Below are positions 12,801 through 25,966 of a stretch of 64,000 bases of DNA, one piece after another. The stretch spans positions 26,890,001 through 26,954,000 of the forward strand of contig NC_083380.1 in NCBI RefSeq assembly GCF_031755915.1, written 5' to 3'. This DNA is from Ziziphus jujuba (Eukaryota; Streptophyta; Magnoliopsida; Rosales; Rhamnaceae). The notes beneath the pieces were generated by a model. It saw only the letters and a list, made by a program, of their open reading frames with translations. It was not told where the DNA came from and searched no databases. A program made the position numbers and the translations under genes. Each line of letters begins with the position of its first letter. The stretch's first letter is position 1.

Positions 12801-14085
12801 CAAAAAAAAAACAAAAAAAAAAAAAACTAAGGTTTTGCCTTAATATGAACTACAAAATCTTTAAACTGTTGTCTAAACTATCGATCTAGTAAGTATTTTT
12901 TTGGGGGAAAATCCATATAATAAGTATTAATAATATAACTACATACCATATCTTGAATATGATGAGGACCTATTTCATAAAATCATTATCAACAATATAT
13001 CATATCTTGAATTTGATGAGGATTTATGTCTACAATTCATTTACAGAATAAGTTAATATCATTGTTAAATAAGTGTATTGAAATTTCCACTATAATCCAT
13101 AGGACTACACAATAATTGCTCATCTACTAGAGAAGTAATAAGTCCTTTTGGAGATAACCTAGTGTCAATTAGATAATGATCATGAATTTAAATCCTTTCA
13201 TCTATGTCAAGTGAGATTAGTTTAATTGATAAGTCATTTACATCTATATTTGGCAGATCATTGATTGGACAGGGGGAGGGAGGGAGGTGGGAATTGTTGC
13301 AAATGATCAAGAAAAAAAAGTCTTTTCATCTATGATTTAAAAGAATAAATGGAATTAAATTCAAGCGAATCAAATAATAAAACACGAAAATTTGGTAAAA
13401 GATTTTGTAGACTTTTTGGTATCTCTAACATTACTTCAATAAAAGATTAACCATTTTCAAATTATACTAAAAACGCTAATCGTTTTTAAATTAGTTGGAA
13501 CAAACATTTTGGATTAACATTCAAATTACAAAATTGTAAGAGTGTCATTATATGAGTTAGAGTAATTAGAATGAAAATTGTAAACCTTCATTCATAATAC
13601 TGTTTTTTATTTGGCAAAATTTTTAATACCAATAATATATATACACATGTACACCACCACAAAGGACAGGAAGTCAATAATTAAGGTAATACAATATTCA
13701 CTAAATAATATTGATAACATAACGTGTTGAGTTAATTTTTATGAATCAGAACACTGAATTGTAATATAGATATGTCTCAACTAATACTTGAGCATGAAGA
13801 ACAAATCACAATTAGGTATGGTAAGTGGTTAGAGATCATTTCCCTAATTGTTATGTTATCAGGCACACACATTTGCATGCAATATTATTAAGATAAATTT
13901 ATGTTTATTTTTCATTGACTTTTCATGTTTTTACTTAGGTTTACACTAAGGATATTTTGATTTGTTCTTAAATTATTTTTCATAATTTTTTGGAAGTCAA
14001 AACCATTCTTCTTCTTGGGTTTGAATGGGGAAAATTTTGCAGCACCACCATTGCAAACCAATTGAGTTTTTTTTACTATATTTGT
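12801..14085. other. Intergenic DNA including duplicated segment B'
   Basis: The A-rich LINE tail lies at 12,800-12,826. Segment B' (about 12,925-13,160) matches 9,505-9,705. The rest is AT-rich with no coding signal; a small G-rich stretch sits at 13,270-13,290. Confidence 0.55.
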
Positions 14086-14087
14086 GA

Positions 14088-14345
14088 GTTTTAGACCTTA
14101 TAAACCACTCATAAGCAAGTTTCATTGATTATCTAAATTATCAACAAACCTAAGTGGTTGAACCTTGTATACATTGTCATGTAAAAGCCCATGTAAAAAG
14201 GCATTATTGATATCCTATTGCCATAAAGACCACCTTGATGCCAATGCTAGACATAGAACCACTTAGATTGCGGTGGGTTTGACCACGAGGTTAAAGATAT
14301 CATGCTAATCTAAATTGGGCATTGATTGAACAATTTCTCTATCAA
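14088..14345 (-). pseudogene. Copia reverse transcriptase fragment, second element
   Basis: Minus-strand translation across stops gives 'VVKPTAI', 'ASRWSLWQ', 'DINNAFLHG' and then 'QPLRFVDNLDNQ', which is the N-terminal part of a Ty1/copia reverse transcriptase (family pattern KPTTIR...LDVNNAFLHG...PPGF). The same RT segment appears separately at 16,303-16,506, so this fragment belongs to a different copia element. It abuts the left LTR-like end of the 14.35-19.3 kb element, which suggests that element inserted into it. Stops make it non-functional. Confidence 0.65.
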
Positions 14346-15589
14346 GTAAAAGTTTATACCCATAGAGAATATATTGAGGACGCAATGTTCCAAAAAAGTA
14401 TCTGAAGGGTTTGAACCACAAAACCTTTAAACAAAGATATTATTTACATAAGAGCATTCATACAACATAAAATATAGGTGGCTCCAAGGAATATACTAAG
14501 AATATCCTATTTGATTACAATTGTATATAAAATGCTAATAAAAACAATTGTCTGCCTCGTCATTGTGTTCTAAAGAGTTCTCTAGCTTATCCTGATTATG
14601 AGTTTGTTTATCATCTCCTCTCAAGTGTGATGGGGAAGCCATGATAGTGAGCTTGGACTGAAGAGAGTGAAATAGAGAAGTTCATAGAGATTTAGTAAGT
14701 ACGTCCACAATTTCCTCATCTATGGAAACATAGTAGACTATAAGAGCTTTGCTAAGCAACTTTTCTTCAACAAAGTGAACATCAATTTCAATGTGTTTGG
14801 TGTATTCATGTTGAACAAGATTAGAAACAATACTAATTGCTTTGCAGTTGTCACACCATAAAACTAGCCAAGTAGGCAAGCAAACATGAAATTCTCTTAA
14901 AAGTGAATGAAACTATGTGAATTTAGCCACACCATTAGCAAAGGCATGATACTTCGATTTAGTGCTCGAACAAGACACAACTTGTTGTTTTTTGGAAGAC
15001 CAAGAGACAAGATTTAGGCTAAGAAAAACATAATAACTAGCATCCATAATACTATGAGCATCACTTGATTAGAGGGATGGAAAATCAAACCACTGGTGAT
15101 AATACATTACAAGTAATAAAGAATTCGCTTGCGATCTTGCCAATGGGGAAAATGAAGAGCTTTGAGAAATTGAGTAAAGCGACTGACAATATATGCAATA
15201 TCATGATAAGTTATCATCAAATATTAAAGAACTTCAATGGTGTAGTAGTAGAGAAAGGCTTGTTAAGAAAGATCACCATTATGCACAGATATGTTTATGA
15301 TTGGACTAGTCGGAAAGGGGCCAGACTTGGCATTGGATACAATGGTTTTATGAAGTAGATCAAAGATATACTTGGTTTGGCAGAGATGAATACTAGAGGG
15401 AGACTTATGATCTTCAACATCGAGAAAGTAATGAACATGTGACGATTAGTGTAGGTGGGTACGAAGCACTAACAGACTATTTGATATCTAATCCCACATC
15501 ATCTGGATATAGCTTAAAGGATGATTCAAATATAATAATAGTCACTCTTATAATGCCAAGGCCTTTTCAAAGTGGTTGGTTTTAGGATT

Positions 15590-15665
15590 TAAAAGAATTT
15601 CAAAGTTAAATGTGCTCAGGTGAGAGCAATCCTAGGATGGATAATCTCTTAGGAAACTCTAAACG
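15590..15665 (+). repeat. 5S-rRNA-like segment (A-box to C-box), 5' LTR of Cassandra
   Basis: It aligns by eye with the 3' two-thirds of plant 5S rRNA around the Pol III internal control region. Several substitutions in the C-box part ('ggataatctcttaggaaa' against the 5S 'gggtgacctcctgggaag') make promoter activity doubtful. It is not a functional 5S gene because the 5' third is missing or unrecognisable. Confidence 0.65.
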
Positions 15666-15964
15666 AAGAACTTTATATCAAACTCGGTGGCTAAATTGGG
15701 AACAAGAGAGTGATAGCTTTGCCAATGAAGGTATGGTGTTACAAATGGTATAAAAGCTTATACCCAGTTGAAAATGTGCTAGTAAGGATGGTAGACCTTA
15801 AGTGGGGTGGATTGCGACAACTAGTGTGGGCGAGTATGGGGCACGAACATGCTACATGGTGTCCAATTATACAATGCTATGGTGTAGATCAGGGAATGAT
15901 TCAAATGTAATAATAGTCACTCTCATAATGCCAAGGCATTTTTGGAGCGGCTGACCTTAGAATT

Positions 15965-16140
15965 CGAAAAAACTCTAAAATTAAGCATGCTTACGTGAGA
16001 GCAATCCTAGAATAGGTGATATCATGGAAAGTTATGGACAAAAAGCCCCATAATAAGTGCGGTAGCTAAATTACGGACAATATCGAGAGTAATCCTAGGA
16101 TAGGTGATCTCCTCGGAAGCTGTGAGCAAAAAATCTTATG
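15965..16140 (+). repeat. 5S-rRNA-like segment with an 88-bp internal duplication, 3' LTR of Cassandra
   Basis: The words 'gagagcaatcctag' at 15,997 and 'gagagtaatcctagg' at 16,085 begin two tandem copies of the 5S 3' part plus its downstream LTR sequence ('gtggtagctaaatt' is shared). The second copy keeps a better C-box ('ataggtgatctcctcggaag'). Confidence 0.6.
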
Positions 16141-19100
16141 CTAAGTGTGGTAGCTAAATTGGGGACAATATCGGTAGAGTATGAGAGGTCTGCTAGTAGA
16201 GGCGGTTCTTATAAGGCAAATATGGCTTCATTAGCATAAATAATGAAATAGAGCAGAGTTAAACTTGAATGAGAAACAAATAAAGATGTGTCGAACTTTG
16301 TGTTAGTGAAGGCCCAACAATGAAAGACAGATGAAGTTTTCATGCCAAAAAGCCCTATGGTCGACGCATAAGACTAATTCATGAAGAACACAATTTAAAA
16401 ACGTATTATTCACATTTAGTTGCTTAATAGGCCAATGTCGAGACACAACAAGAGATAAAATAACTCTGATAGTAGATGGTTTTATTACAAGAGCTAATGG
16501 TATCACAAAACTCTATCTCCAAAATTTGGTGGAAGCCTTTCATAAGCAACTATACCTTGAGGCATTGAATAGTGCCATCAAGGTTGTATTGTTTTTTTTA
16601 ATGCCCACATATTCCCAATGATATTAAGATTAAGATCAAATGGAACCAATGTCCAGGCCTTATTACATTGTAATGCATGAAGTTCCTCCTCTGTGGTTTT
16701 TTTTTTTTTTTTTTTTTTTGTAGGAGCGATAGCTGGTGAATGGAAATCTCCAAGTGTCAAAGCTTTTTCAAATATGTGAGACAGTTTCACGGGTACTTAG
16801 TTGCAAAGGAAATCAAATCCTAATTTTATGGTATGTATGGTATCATAGATCTGCAAGGATTTTGGAAAATAAGTAGTGTAGTTGAAAAAGAATAATGAAG
16901 GTCAGTGGTGGTGGACTTTGTCTTTTGAAAATTGTGGGGAAAACTAAAATTAAAGGAAACGAGTCCTTATTAAAAATACAATTTTCTGAGATAAAATTTT
17001 TACCATTATGGTGAACAAAATTAAAACTCTTTATGGGATAAATTATATATGAGAAACACGTAAGCATTATCATGAATTCTAAATTTATGGTAATTATGTA
17101 GACAAAACTGGGATAGTATTCATACTAAAAAACATGCAACAAAATAATCTGGTTTAATTTCAAATAAATGATGGAAAAGAGGTATCTTGATTGAGTTCAA
17201 GTGTGGGAAGCCATTGATGAGATGAATCAAAGTTAACAAAGGTGCCCACCAATAAGTGAGAGGCATGCCAGCATGTGCTAAAAAAATAAGTCTCATTTCA
17301 ACAATGTGGTAGTGCTTTCTCTTAGCACAACCATTCTATTGATGGATATAAAATTATGGGTTGGTTCAAGAAAAGAAGCAAAGATTGATACTCACCTCTC
17401 CGATCAGTTTGAGACATTTAATTTTTCAATTAGGTTGATTTTCTACCAAAGTTTTAAATTGAACAAATGTTGTGAAAACTTCTAATTTAGTTTTGAGTTG
17501 GAAAATCCAAGTGAAACAAGAATAGTCATCAATAAAATGCATATAATATCTAAAGCCTTTGATGGTCCCCAAACATCTTAATGAATTAACTCTAACTAAG
17601 CTTTGCTTTTAGTTTTAGATACCGAGAATAGTTAAGAGTACAACTTACCATATTAACAAGCTTTGTGGAAAGAAAGATGTTGATTGCCTATCAAAACGCT
17701 TGTAAAATTTATGAATACAAAGTTTGGAACTTTTTTACTAGGATGGTAACTTCTTCGGTACCATTGATTAACATCATATTTTCACATAAATAGGCACTAA
17801 AACATGGTTATCTAAAGTCAATTGTTCTACAATAGTATTGTTTTTAACAATAGGAAGGGCATATAAAATATTGCCAATATGTAGAGAACATAAATGAAAG
17901 GATAGAAAAGAATTCCCAAAATGGTAAATTTTTAAACCTTTTCCATTGCCACCTATAAGCTTTTTGATAATCAGTTTTTTGTTATAAGTTTCCTTGTTCA
18001 GAGGTCACATGGTTTGTAGCTCCACCAGCCACAAACTAAGTTAGATCAGAGACAAGCTCTCCATAAGTAGCAGCATGGGTTTCAAGAGGATTTTGCAAGG
18101 AGTGGTAAAAGGGATGGTAACCTTTCAAAGTAATATGGGCTAGAATACCACAAACTTAGCAAATTGGTTGATTGCAGGCTGGGGTTTCTTTTCTAGGTTG
18201 ATGGCCTCAATTTGCTACTCCACTGCTTCCTACACGTTCAAGGTTGGTGATGGTGCTGTTGTTAACCTAAGTAGTTGCTTATGGCTAGGTTAGTAATAGT
18301 TTTTATTTCCTTTGCCAATAGTTTTTTTTTTTTTTGGACCAAATTAGTTGTTGATGATTAGGTTAGTAAGAGCACTAGAAAGATGCAACATAGATGAAAC
18401 ACTCAAATGTTTAAGCCGAATTTCATGACTCAAGAAAATAATAAAGATATCCTGTAAAAAGGGAAAATAAACTCTAGATTTTACTCTAACCACTTTTAGG
18501 TCATACTATACACCCAAACCAGCAAGAAAATAAAGAATGAGGTCATTCTCGAAAATTTATTAGCCAATTACAACAAGAATATATGCAACTCCCTTCATTT
18601 AGCAAAGTAGTCATTGATATTGAGGGAACCTTTCTTGCTGGTCTGGATTTGGATTTTCAGTTGTTAAATCCTTGTTTTGGATTATGACACATAGAGCTTT
18701 TCTAGCATTTCCTACACCTTATAGGAAGTTTTGTGGTGAATGACCAATATGAGCACATTAACAGTCATAGAAGAGTGTAACCAACCAAGAATAAACTAAT
18801 CCAATTGAATCCTGTTGATATACTCTGGGTTTATAGTGGGATTGACACCTTTTGCAGAGGTTGCAATATCCTCAATAGGAAAGTTAAAAAAAAAAAAGAA
18901 AAAAGAAGATAAAGTCCCATAGAGAAACCTTCAAGCCATGGCCTCTAATAATAGGAATGACTTGTGACTTTCTCACTTGAAAGTTTGAATGATCCAATCT
19001 TATTGAGAGTTGTAATTAAAAGGACTAGAATAAGTAGACATATTAAGGCCTTGGGAAGTAGTCGCTGAAGGAAGAAGGGTTAAAGTTCTTGTAGACATGA

Positions 19101-19330
19101 CCTTGGTCAAATATGGCTCCAAATCCATAACAAGGTTTATACTCACTAAAAAAATACTGACAGCACAATGTTCAAAGAAGGTGTCTGTAGGGTTGCAACC
19201 ACTAAATCCTCAAACAAAGACTTTATTTATACAATTTAGATCATATTAAAATAAATATTGTATTAACTTCTAAACAATATAAAATATCAAATTTGATCTC
19301 CTATGAGACATGCTATAGACTAAAATTTGT

Positions 19331-19489
19331 CCATGTCACTTATTCAATAGGCTATCCTCTGCGTTCACTTACCCATATTAGCTTTTAGTTTTAAAAATAT
19401 ACAAGAACAACAACAACAACAATAATAATAATAAATGAATGAATGAATAAATAAACGATCAACATGTAAAACAAAGTAGGCTAGAAAAA
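19331..19489. other. Short intergenic interval with simple repeats
   Basis: A compound simple repeat, (ACA)n(ATA)n(AATG)n, lies at 19,407-19,455. Nothing else recognised. Confidence 0.5.
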
Positions 19490-22400
19490 AAAAGGATTAA
19501 TTGCATTTTATTATTTTTGTACTTTGAAAATGTTGCATTTTCGTGAAGTTATGCATTAATATTTTTACCAGTGTTTAAATCGTTACTAGTTTTTATCATT
19601 TTCTTGGACCCAAGTCTATATATATACAAGGGAACCCATGTTTAGGGGTTAACAAATTTCAAAATGCCCATCTTGCCTCTCAAATCGTGTGAAACCTGAG
19701 AATCCTTCCCCTTAGCTAGTGGTAATTATAATAGCACAAGTCATTATACTGACTGAACTTTGATTCAAAATTGCCCCCAATTATGACCTAATTGATCATC
19801 ATCACCATGCCAATAAAATATCTGTTGAAAGGTCAGCTTAAACCTAAAAGATCTCATTGGAATCTTACCCCACATGCCAAGATCATTTGATTTCCCTGCA
19901 AAAGGCAACTTGCTATGCTTAGCAAAATTTGATAGGTTTCAAGCCTTGGCATAGGTTCCTTTCCTTTATTTTTGACCCTTTGAGTTCAAACATGATGTAC
20001 CCTTTGCTTAACTCCTCACCATTTGAGAGATTTATCAACTTGAAGTTTGGTTAAAACTTTTTGCCAAGATTTTAGCCAACCACAAATTGGCTAACAGTTT
20101 TTTATTAACATTTAAGTATATTTTCGTTTTTGATCCAATTAATTCAATGTGTCAAAAATGTGTTTTTAGATATTATTAGAATCTCCTAGAAGGTTTAATA
20201 TCATAAAATTTGGTTTCAGGTGAAAAATCTCAATTTTAGGTACTAGGTCTAAAGTTTCGCAATATAATTAGACATTTTGGGGTCTAATGATTTAATCTTA
20301 GAGTTGTATATAAATTAAGATACTTGATATGCATCAATGTCTTCGATTTAAATTTTGGAGCCTAAGAAGTATTTTATTATATTATAGGCACCCGTATAGT
20401 GTTCGAAGACGATTCTATAGAGGAGAAGGAGTAATCATCAATGGTATCTGCAAGTGGTTTTATATGTTAAATGGTTTTGGGCATATTTGTATAATAATTA
20501 TGTGGTTTGAATATTTTATATGGTTTCAGAAATACTTATCTATGCATATATGGTTATTTATATTTACATACTTTTGTTATTATTTCATATAATTTTTAGA
20601 AAGATTTTAAATTGTTCCAAATTCCAATAGGTTCATAGTGAACTTGTGAATTTGATATTTAAGTTGATGTTTTCATCCAATTAGAAAATAAATGGTTTTG
20701 AGCAAGTGGATTGGAACTAGTATATTTTTAAACATATTTAAGTATTTTAAATTTCAAAGTACCTAAAATGGTTTATAGTGATATATATATTTCATTATTG
20801 GTATTTATGCCATATATATGTATGTACGGTTTAAGTATGAAATTATAAATTGGAACCTTTGAAATGTTTAAATAAATAGTTTGGTTTTTGGATACTAAAT
20901 TTTTAGTTTATGTTACAGTACTCATTTTGAGAACGAAAAAGTATGATATTAGGAATATTGTTTATAAATAATATACCATTGAGTTTTTATTGGATAAATG
21001 TATTATACAGTACTGGTAGAAATATTGGATATTGGCTATGACAACTGTACATTTATTACCCATTTTCTATTGCAGAGAGTGATGACAGTGATTTTCCCCC
21101 ACGATGCCTTTAGGATGCTAAAAAGTCATGGAAAGCTTTTCTCCCTCCCCCTCTAACATGCTATGCCTTGGAATGCTAATGGTCACTCTACACATTAAGT
21201 GTATCGTATGGTTTATAGATCTTAAAAATAGATTGAGATTTATAATGATATTCTATTTATGAAATTATCTATGATTTTGATTGTGAATTTGGCCATGAAC
21301 TTGACTATGAATTTATAAAAGTTAGACTTAGTTTAATTTTGGATTTAAAAATATGAATTTATAATTTATTTTGGTTGGTAAAAATTTTGTTTTCACATGC
21401 CGTAGATTTAAAGAAATGCTTGGATTATGGTTTTAAAGCTAATGATCCAGCTGCATGTGTTACAATGATAGATAATAATATGGACTATAAGTATGTTTTA
21501 AACCCCTAATTGGCCATAAGATAGGAGAGTAATATATATATATACTCATCTTCTGCCTTGATTGTGATGCAAAGCTTGCGACCTTTGTTCCCATTAGTTA
21601 TGTGATAGAAGGACGATATGTGTACTCATCCCCTACCTTGTTCGTGTTAAATACCTTTACTTGGTCATGTGACAGGAGGGTGAAATGCATACATATCCCC
21701 TACTTTGATCACATGATAAAAAGAGAGAGTTGTATGTTGATCCGGTAGTTGATATGACACATAGGTTTTTATATCAATCTTGGTGTTTGTTTATGATGAT
21801 TTTATTATTGATATATTTACATTTTTAATTAATTTAATTATGTTCATTAGATTATATGGCATAATATTTTAATTAACATTAATTGTCAGATCTTAAATAA
21901 TTTGGTGTCCAAGTTATACATTGTTTTCCACATCTTATCATGATGGTTAATGGCGATTATTAATTAATTCATTTGAATTATTTTTTTATTATATCAATCA
22001 ATCCTTTGGCCAGTCAATTGTTTAAATGAAATATATTTTTGTTTTCATTTATAGTATTATATTGCAATTCTACCCATAATTTTAATATGTCGAATGATTT
22101 TCGGAGCATAATTTGGGTTTTTGAAATGATTTTAAAATGGAAACTTTTCAAAAGAGTGGTAATGTGAGGACTTGAGAGAAAATATTACAAGAATAAATTA
22201 TTATTTTCTTATAATATCATAACACTTCTTGAGATATCTTTATCCAAAGTTTTATTTGTTTTTAACTCGTTCCCTTAAGTTCAACTAGTTATTGGATAGC
22301 CTACCTTGCACATCACTTATTCGTTTCAATATCCTGTAATATCAGCAGTATTTATATTTCCCTTGTTTTATCTTTATCTTACTAGACTCAATCCTTGGCT

Positions 22401-22925
22401 GTATAACCTAAATTTACAATTAATCTTAGAATGATCTTATTTAAATTATGGATACAATAGTGACTGTATTTATATGTGTGGTAACGATCTATAGTATGAT
22501 TGGCTGTAGTTGTTCACTATAGTATTAAGTTTTGCATGTTGAGTGGATTTATTTTATTATATTGGAGTGTTGCTTTATTTGCATATCTCAGGACCCTCTT
22601 AGAGTTATCTATCATTAGGATAGCTTCGACTAGGAAAAATTCTGCCCGAAATTCTTCTTTAGAATGGTGCCCTGGTCAAAATGAAATTTTTTTAGTAGCA
22701 AAAAATCAACTATGGAATCCACCTGGTCAACCGGGTCAACTCCAATCAAATTTGGTCAAAAATTCAAATTCGAAGTATTTTCTCGAATCGGGCTGTTATA
22801 GCATGCACCCGGTTGTCCATGATTTTGGTGATATTCTGTTGAATTTTCCTTAAAGATTACTTAGTACAACTTCCCTAAATGGACTACTCGGGATACCTGA
22901 ATGGATTTTTTGGACGGATCATATA
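19490..22925 (+). mobile_element. Diverged long LTR unit (Ty3-like), related to the 26.2-28.8 kb unit
   Basis: Words shared in the same order with 26,228-28,765: 'tcaccatttgagagat' at 20,027 and 26,904; 'cttttcaaaagagtgg' at 22,145 and 28,221; 'cttgagagaaa', then 'ctcgttcccttaa' or its variant near 22,268 and 28,342; and a similar right end ('actcgggatacctgaatgg'). A probable insertion of about 220 bp with no counterpart in the other unit lies near 22,590-22,815. No gag or pol translation is seen inside, so this is LTR sequence. Its left boundary is uncertain (by position, a TATA-like 'ctatatatatac' at 19,615 would correspond to the TATA box of the other unit). Confidence 0.5.
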
Positions 22926-25900
22926 ATTAAAACTAAAAGGCCTAAATTATAACAAAATTATATTTACATATTAGTTAAATTTGATGAAACCATAAATCAC
23001 CACTAACCAAAAAATTCATTTATATCAAAATGCAACAAAATGAAATTTTAAGTGTTGAAATAGGAAAGTTGTAAATTTAAAGGCCCAAAAGTTCTCCAAA
23101 TTATAACTACTACAGTGCAATTAACATTAAAAAATAAGTAAACGAAAAATAGATCATTATGCGGCTTAGACATCATAGCATGACTTAATATAAACTACAT
23201 ATCTCAAAGAAATTACTTCAATGTAAAGGAGAAAATAAAAGGATATGCCAATCATTTGCATAAAAATATATGAATTTTTTATTTTTTATTTTGTAAGTAA
23301 AAAGATTTCACTTAAAATAAATATCGTATTCCTATATAGACAATAAGTTTTCAATTAGGCCAAACTGACAATATTATATTGCAAGATCAATTATATATAT
23401 GATTAGGTTTATATCAAGTCTATTTGATGGTTTAGCATCAAGTTTTTCTTTATTCGCTATTAGATCACTTCAAAATGTAAGATTTCAAAATCAATTAATA
23501 GTTTAATATGGATTTAATAATATACTAAAATTTTATTTAGAAAAGTAAATTTTATAAGACTTAATAAATCATAAATACATTTTTAAATCTCAACTTTTAT
23601 CCAATATTTAATAAAGGTAGCCTTGATAGTGAAAACATTATATTGATATAATGTAAACCTAGTTATATATATATATATATATCAAAGGACTCCAATGAGG
23701 ACATCCTTAATATAAAATGTGAGGCCAATTGGTTAGAGGGTAAGGATAGCATGATTAATTGGTTGTGAGTCCTATGGATCATGGCCACACTACGTGAGTA
23801 GAGACCGATGAACATCATTTGGACAAGCGGGGGCTATATGATCTTAGCCTTTCGAAGATTGTCATTTTTTTGGGGCTATTTGGACTATTCTAGTTATGTC
23901 GATAAGTGGGTATATTACCACTTATTAAATTCAAGGACTTTCTATTTATCCTCAAATGCTTGAATTCATTTATCAACTTATTAAATTAAAAATGTTTTCA
24001 TTGAAGCTTCATTGTATAGATATATATTTATCATTAGACTAAAATAGATGCAACTAAGTTTTTTCATATTTTATATATATATATATATATATATAAAATA
24101 GTAATTTCACTAATTGATCAAATGTTATCTTGTTTTATTTTAGGACAAATTCCATTTAAACTCTACCAGTTTTGCCATAATTATAATATATCCATTTTTT
24201 TGGAAATCATCATTAATTTCTCTTTAGATTCATATTAGTGTTAAGCTCATGCGATGCACCGTAATCGTAATAGATGATTTCGATAATTGTCAATAAAAAG
24301 TTAATTAATTATAATCAAATCAAATATTAAAGTATTGTATAAATCGTGTTTCACAAATAAAATTTTTAATTGGAATATATGTAAATTTAAAAAATTATAA
24401 ATTAATATAACTTTTGAATCTTTTGGCATGATAAGTATGATAACTTAACCATTAATCTCACATAAAAATTCACCCACAAAATATATTTAAGTTTGTTTTA
24501 TTTGAAAAAATGAAAAAATATATATAAAAACTTGTCCAATAATACATGCAAATAAAATTATAATTTAACATTTAAAATAATTATGGATAAAATAACCTCT
24601 GACTCTGAAGCATAATATTAATGAACTTGCTCGCATTTTCATAAGATTCTTAGCACTTAACATTGATTTTAATAACAACCTCTTCAATCAACAAAATTGA
24701 CCAAAAAAACAAATCAATTATAGAAACATAAAGTATTGCATAATCAACTTTATACTTATCAAACAATCCGTATTCATCATGTTTAATCACACTTAAAATA
24801 TCCACAAACAATTTGAAGATAAAATTTTATATCAGAAAATCTTCATCTATAGTATCGACAACTTTAGACTTTTGCATAATACCTATATCTATATCAATAT
24901 TTTTTTCTATACTTTTCCTTTCTTCCTTTTTTTTTTTTTTCACTCTTTCTATTCTTTGTATTTTAAAATTTTTTCTGCTATTTTTCCAACATTTTTTTCT
25001 TTTTTGGTTTCTTCCTCTATTCATAGAGTTGTGAGATTTTCAATAAAACATGATTTTGAATTACAATTTTTTTTTAATTCAAATTTTAACTTTTAAATTT
25101 TGACTCTTGAAATTTATATTTTAAAATGTAAACTTAAAATTTATCTTTATTTCTCTATCAAAATATAAATTTCAAATATACCTTATTTTTCCATATAAAA
25201 GATTTAATTTGATTAGATGAAGAATTCGATTTAAATGGAATAATTATATTCCCAAAAATCTTTTCCGTTATCTAATATATTTTTTCTTTAATTTTAGGGA
25301 TATTTCTTTTTTATATATATTTTAAAATGTTCTTAATAAAATAATTATTTTCATTAAATTTTTTTACTCATTGTTTATATTTACAATTATTTGTACCATA
25401 TATAGAATGCTTTACCTTGCACATATTAGTCAAATCTGCATAAATATGTATATTCATGATTAATAATAACCATAACTTGATATATTTTCTAGCAAATCTT
25501 CAATTATTTTTTATATTAAATATTAGATATTAGATAAGTTAATATTGAATATTAAACATTAAAATCATAGATAATTATCAATTTTTCAATTTAAATTTAA
25601 ATTTAAAAAATATTATTATGATTCAAGTTTATCTATTTTTTATATTCAAGAATATAATAATATAACTAATTAATATTATCATTATTGTTAATAAAATAAA
25701 ATTAGCATGGGATAACAATCAAGATTTGAGATCATAAAAATCAACTGTCACAATTACAAATCAAATTGATGGTCATTAATCTTATATAATTTTCATTATA
25801 TTGTGTAGTTACACAAAAAAATTACATTACCTTAAACGCTAAACCCTACACCCAAAATCCAAAAATATTCAATTATACTTTTTAATATGAAATCTACATT

Positions 25901-25966
25901 TTATATAAACTCGATTTTATATTACTCTACATTATTGAAATCTTGTCATATATATATATATATATG
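22926..25966. other. AT-rich intergenic DNA
   Basis: Very AT-rich with (TA)n tracts (23,663-23,682; 24,074-24,096; 25,951-25,964). A possible tRNA-like SINE head at 23,722-23,785 ('ttggttagagggtaagg', later 'ggttgtgagtcc') is too weak to call. Open frames at 24,813-25,096 are homopolymer-driven. No gene supported. Confidence 0.6.

Larger units (their letters stand above)
15440..16200 (+). mobile_element. Cassandra-type TRIM retrotransposon with 5S-rRNA-like segments in its LTRs
   Basis: Two LTR copies (about 15,440-15,730 and about 15,815-16,200) share 'gattcaaatataataatagtcactct', split here as variants of 'ataatagtcactct', 'ataatgccaaggc' and then a 5S-rRNA-like block. The 5S-like block (15,601-15,660 and 15,975-16,035) follows the 5S internal promoter region: 'aagttaaatgtgctcaggtg' then 'gagagcaatcctaggatgg' then a decayed 'tgacctcctgggaa'. 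A primer-binding site resembling TGGTATCAGAGC lies at 15,735-15,748. Cassandra elements are known for exactly this architecture and carry no protein genes. The element interrupts the RT region of the copia element. In the 3' LTR the 3' part of the 5S segment is repeated once more (period 88 bp). Confidence 0.8.
14346..19330 (-). mobile_element. Decayed Ty1/copia retrotransposon, minus strand, with a nested Cassandra insertion
   Basis: Reading right to left: a 5' LTR remnant (about 19,131-19,330); a decayed initiator-Met primer-binding site at about 19,108-19,128; gag from an ATG near 19,100 (word 'HKSFLLLEA', zinc-knuckle-like 'CGILAHITLKGYH' near 18,130); protease-like 'VAGGATNHVTS' near 18,030, where the family DSGAT has lost its Asp; integrase words near 17,200-17,700; RT ('IKPSTIRVIL', 'LNVNNTFLN', 16,303-16,506; 'HYFLDVEDH', about 15,430); RNase H near 14,680-15,050 ('WSSKKQQVVS', 'DVLTKSL'). 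The left 3' LTR remnant (about 14,346-14,600) matches the right one in words such as 'cctcaaacaaagac' or its variant. Many stops and frameshifts; not autonomous. Confidence 0.75.

Noticed and set aside
15065..15358. 97-codon plus-strand frame
   Set aside because: The minus strand here reads as copia reverse transcriptase; the plus frame is its shadow.
15590..15665. Functional 5S rRNA gene
   Set aside because: Only the promoter-bearing 3' part is recognisable, it is mutated, and it sits in Cassandra LTRs.
22500..22853. 117-codon frame
   Set aside because: It spans the end of an LTR unit and a probable insertion; no recognisable protein and no splice context.
23722..23785. tRNA-like SINE head
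   Set aside because: The A-box and B-box resemblance is too weak, and there is no tail or target duplication.
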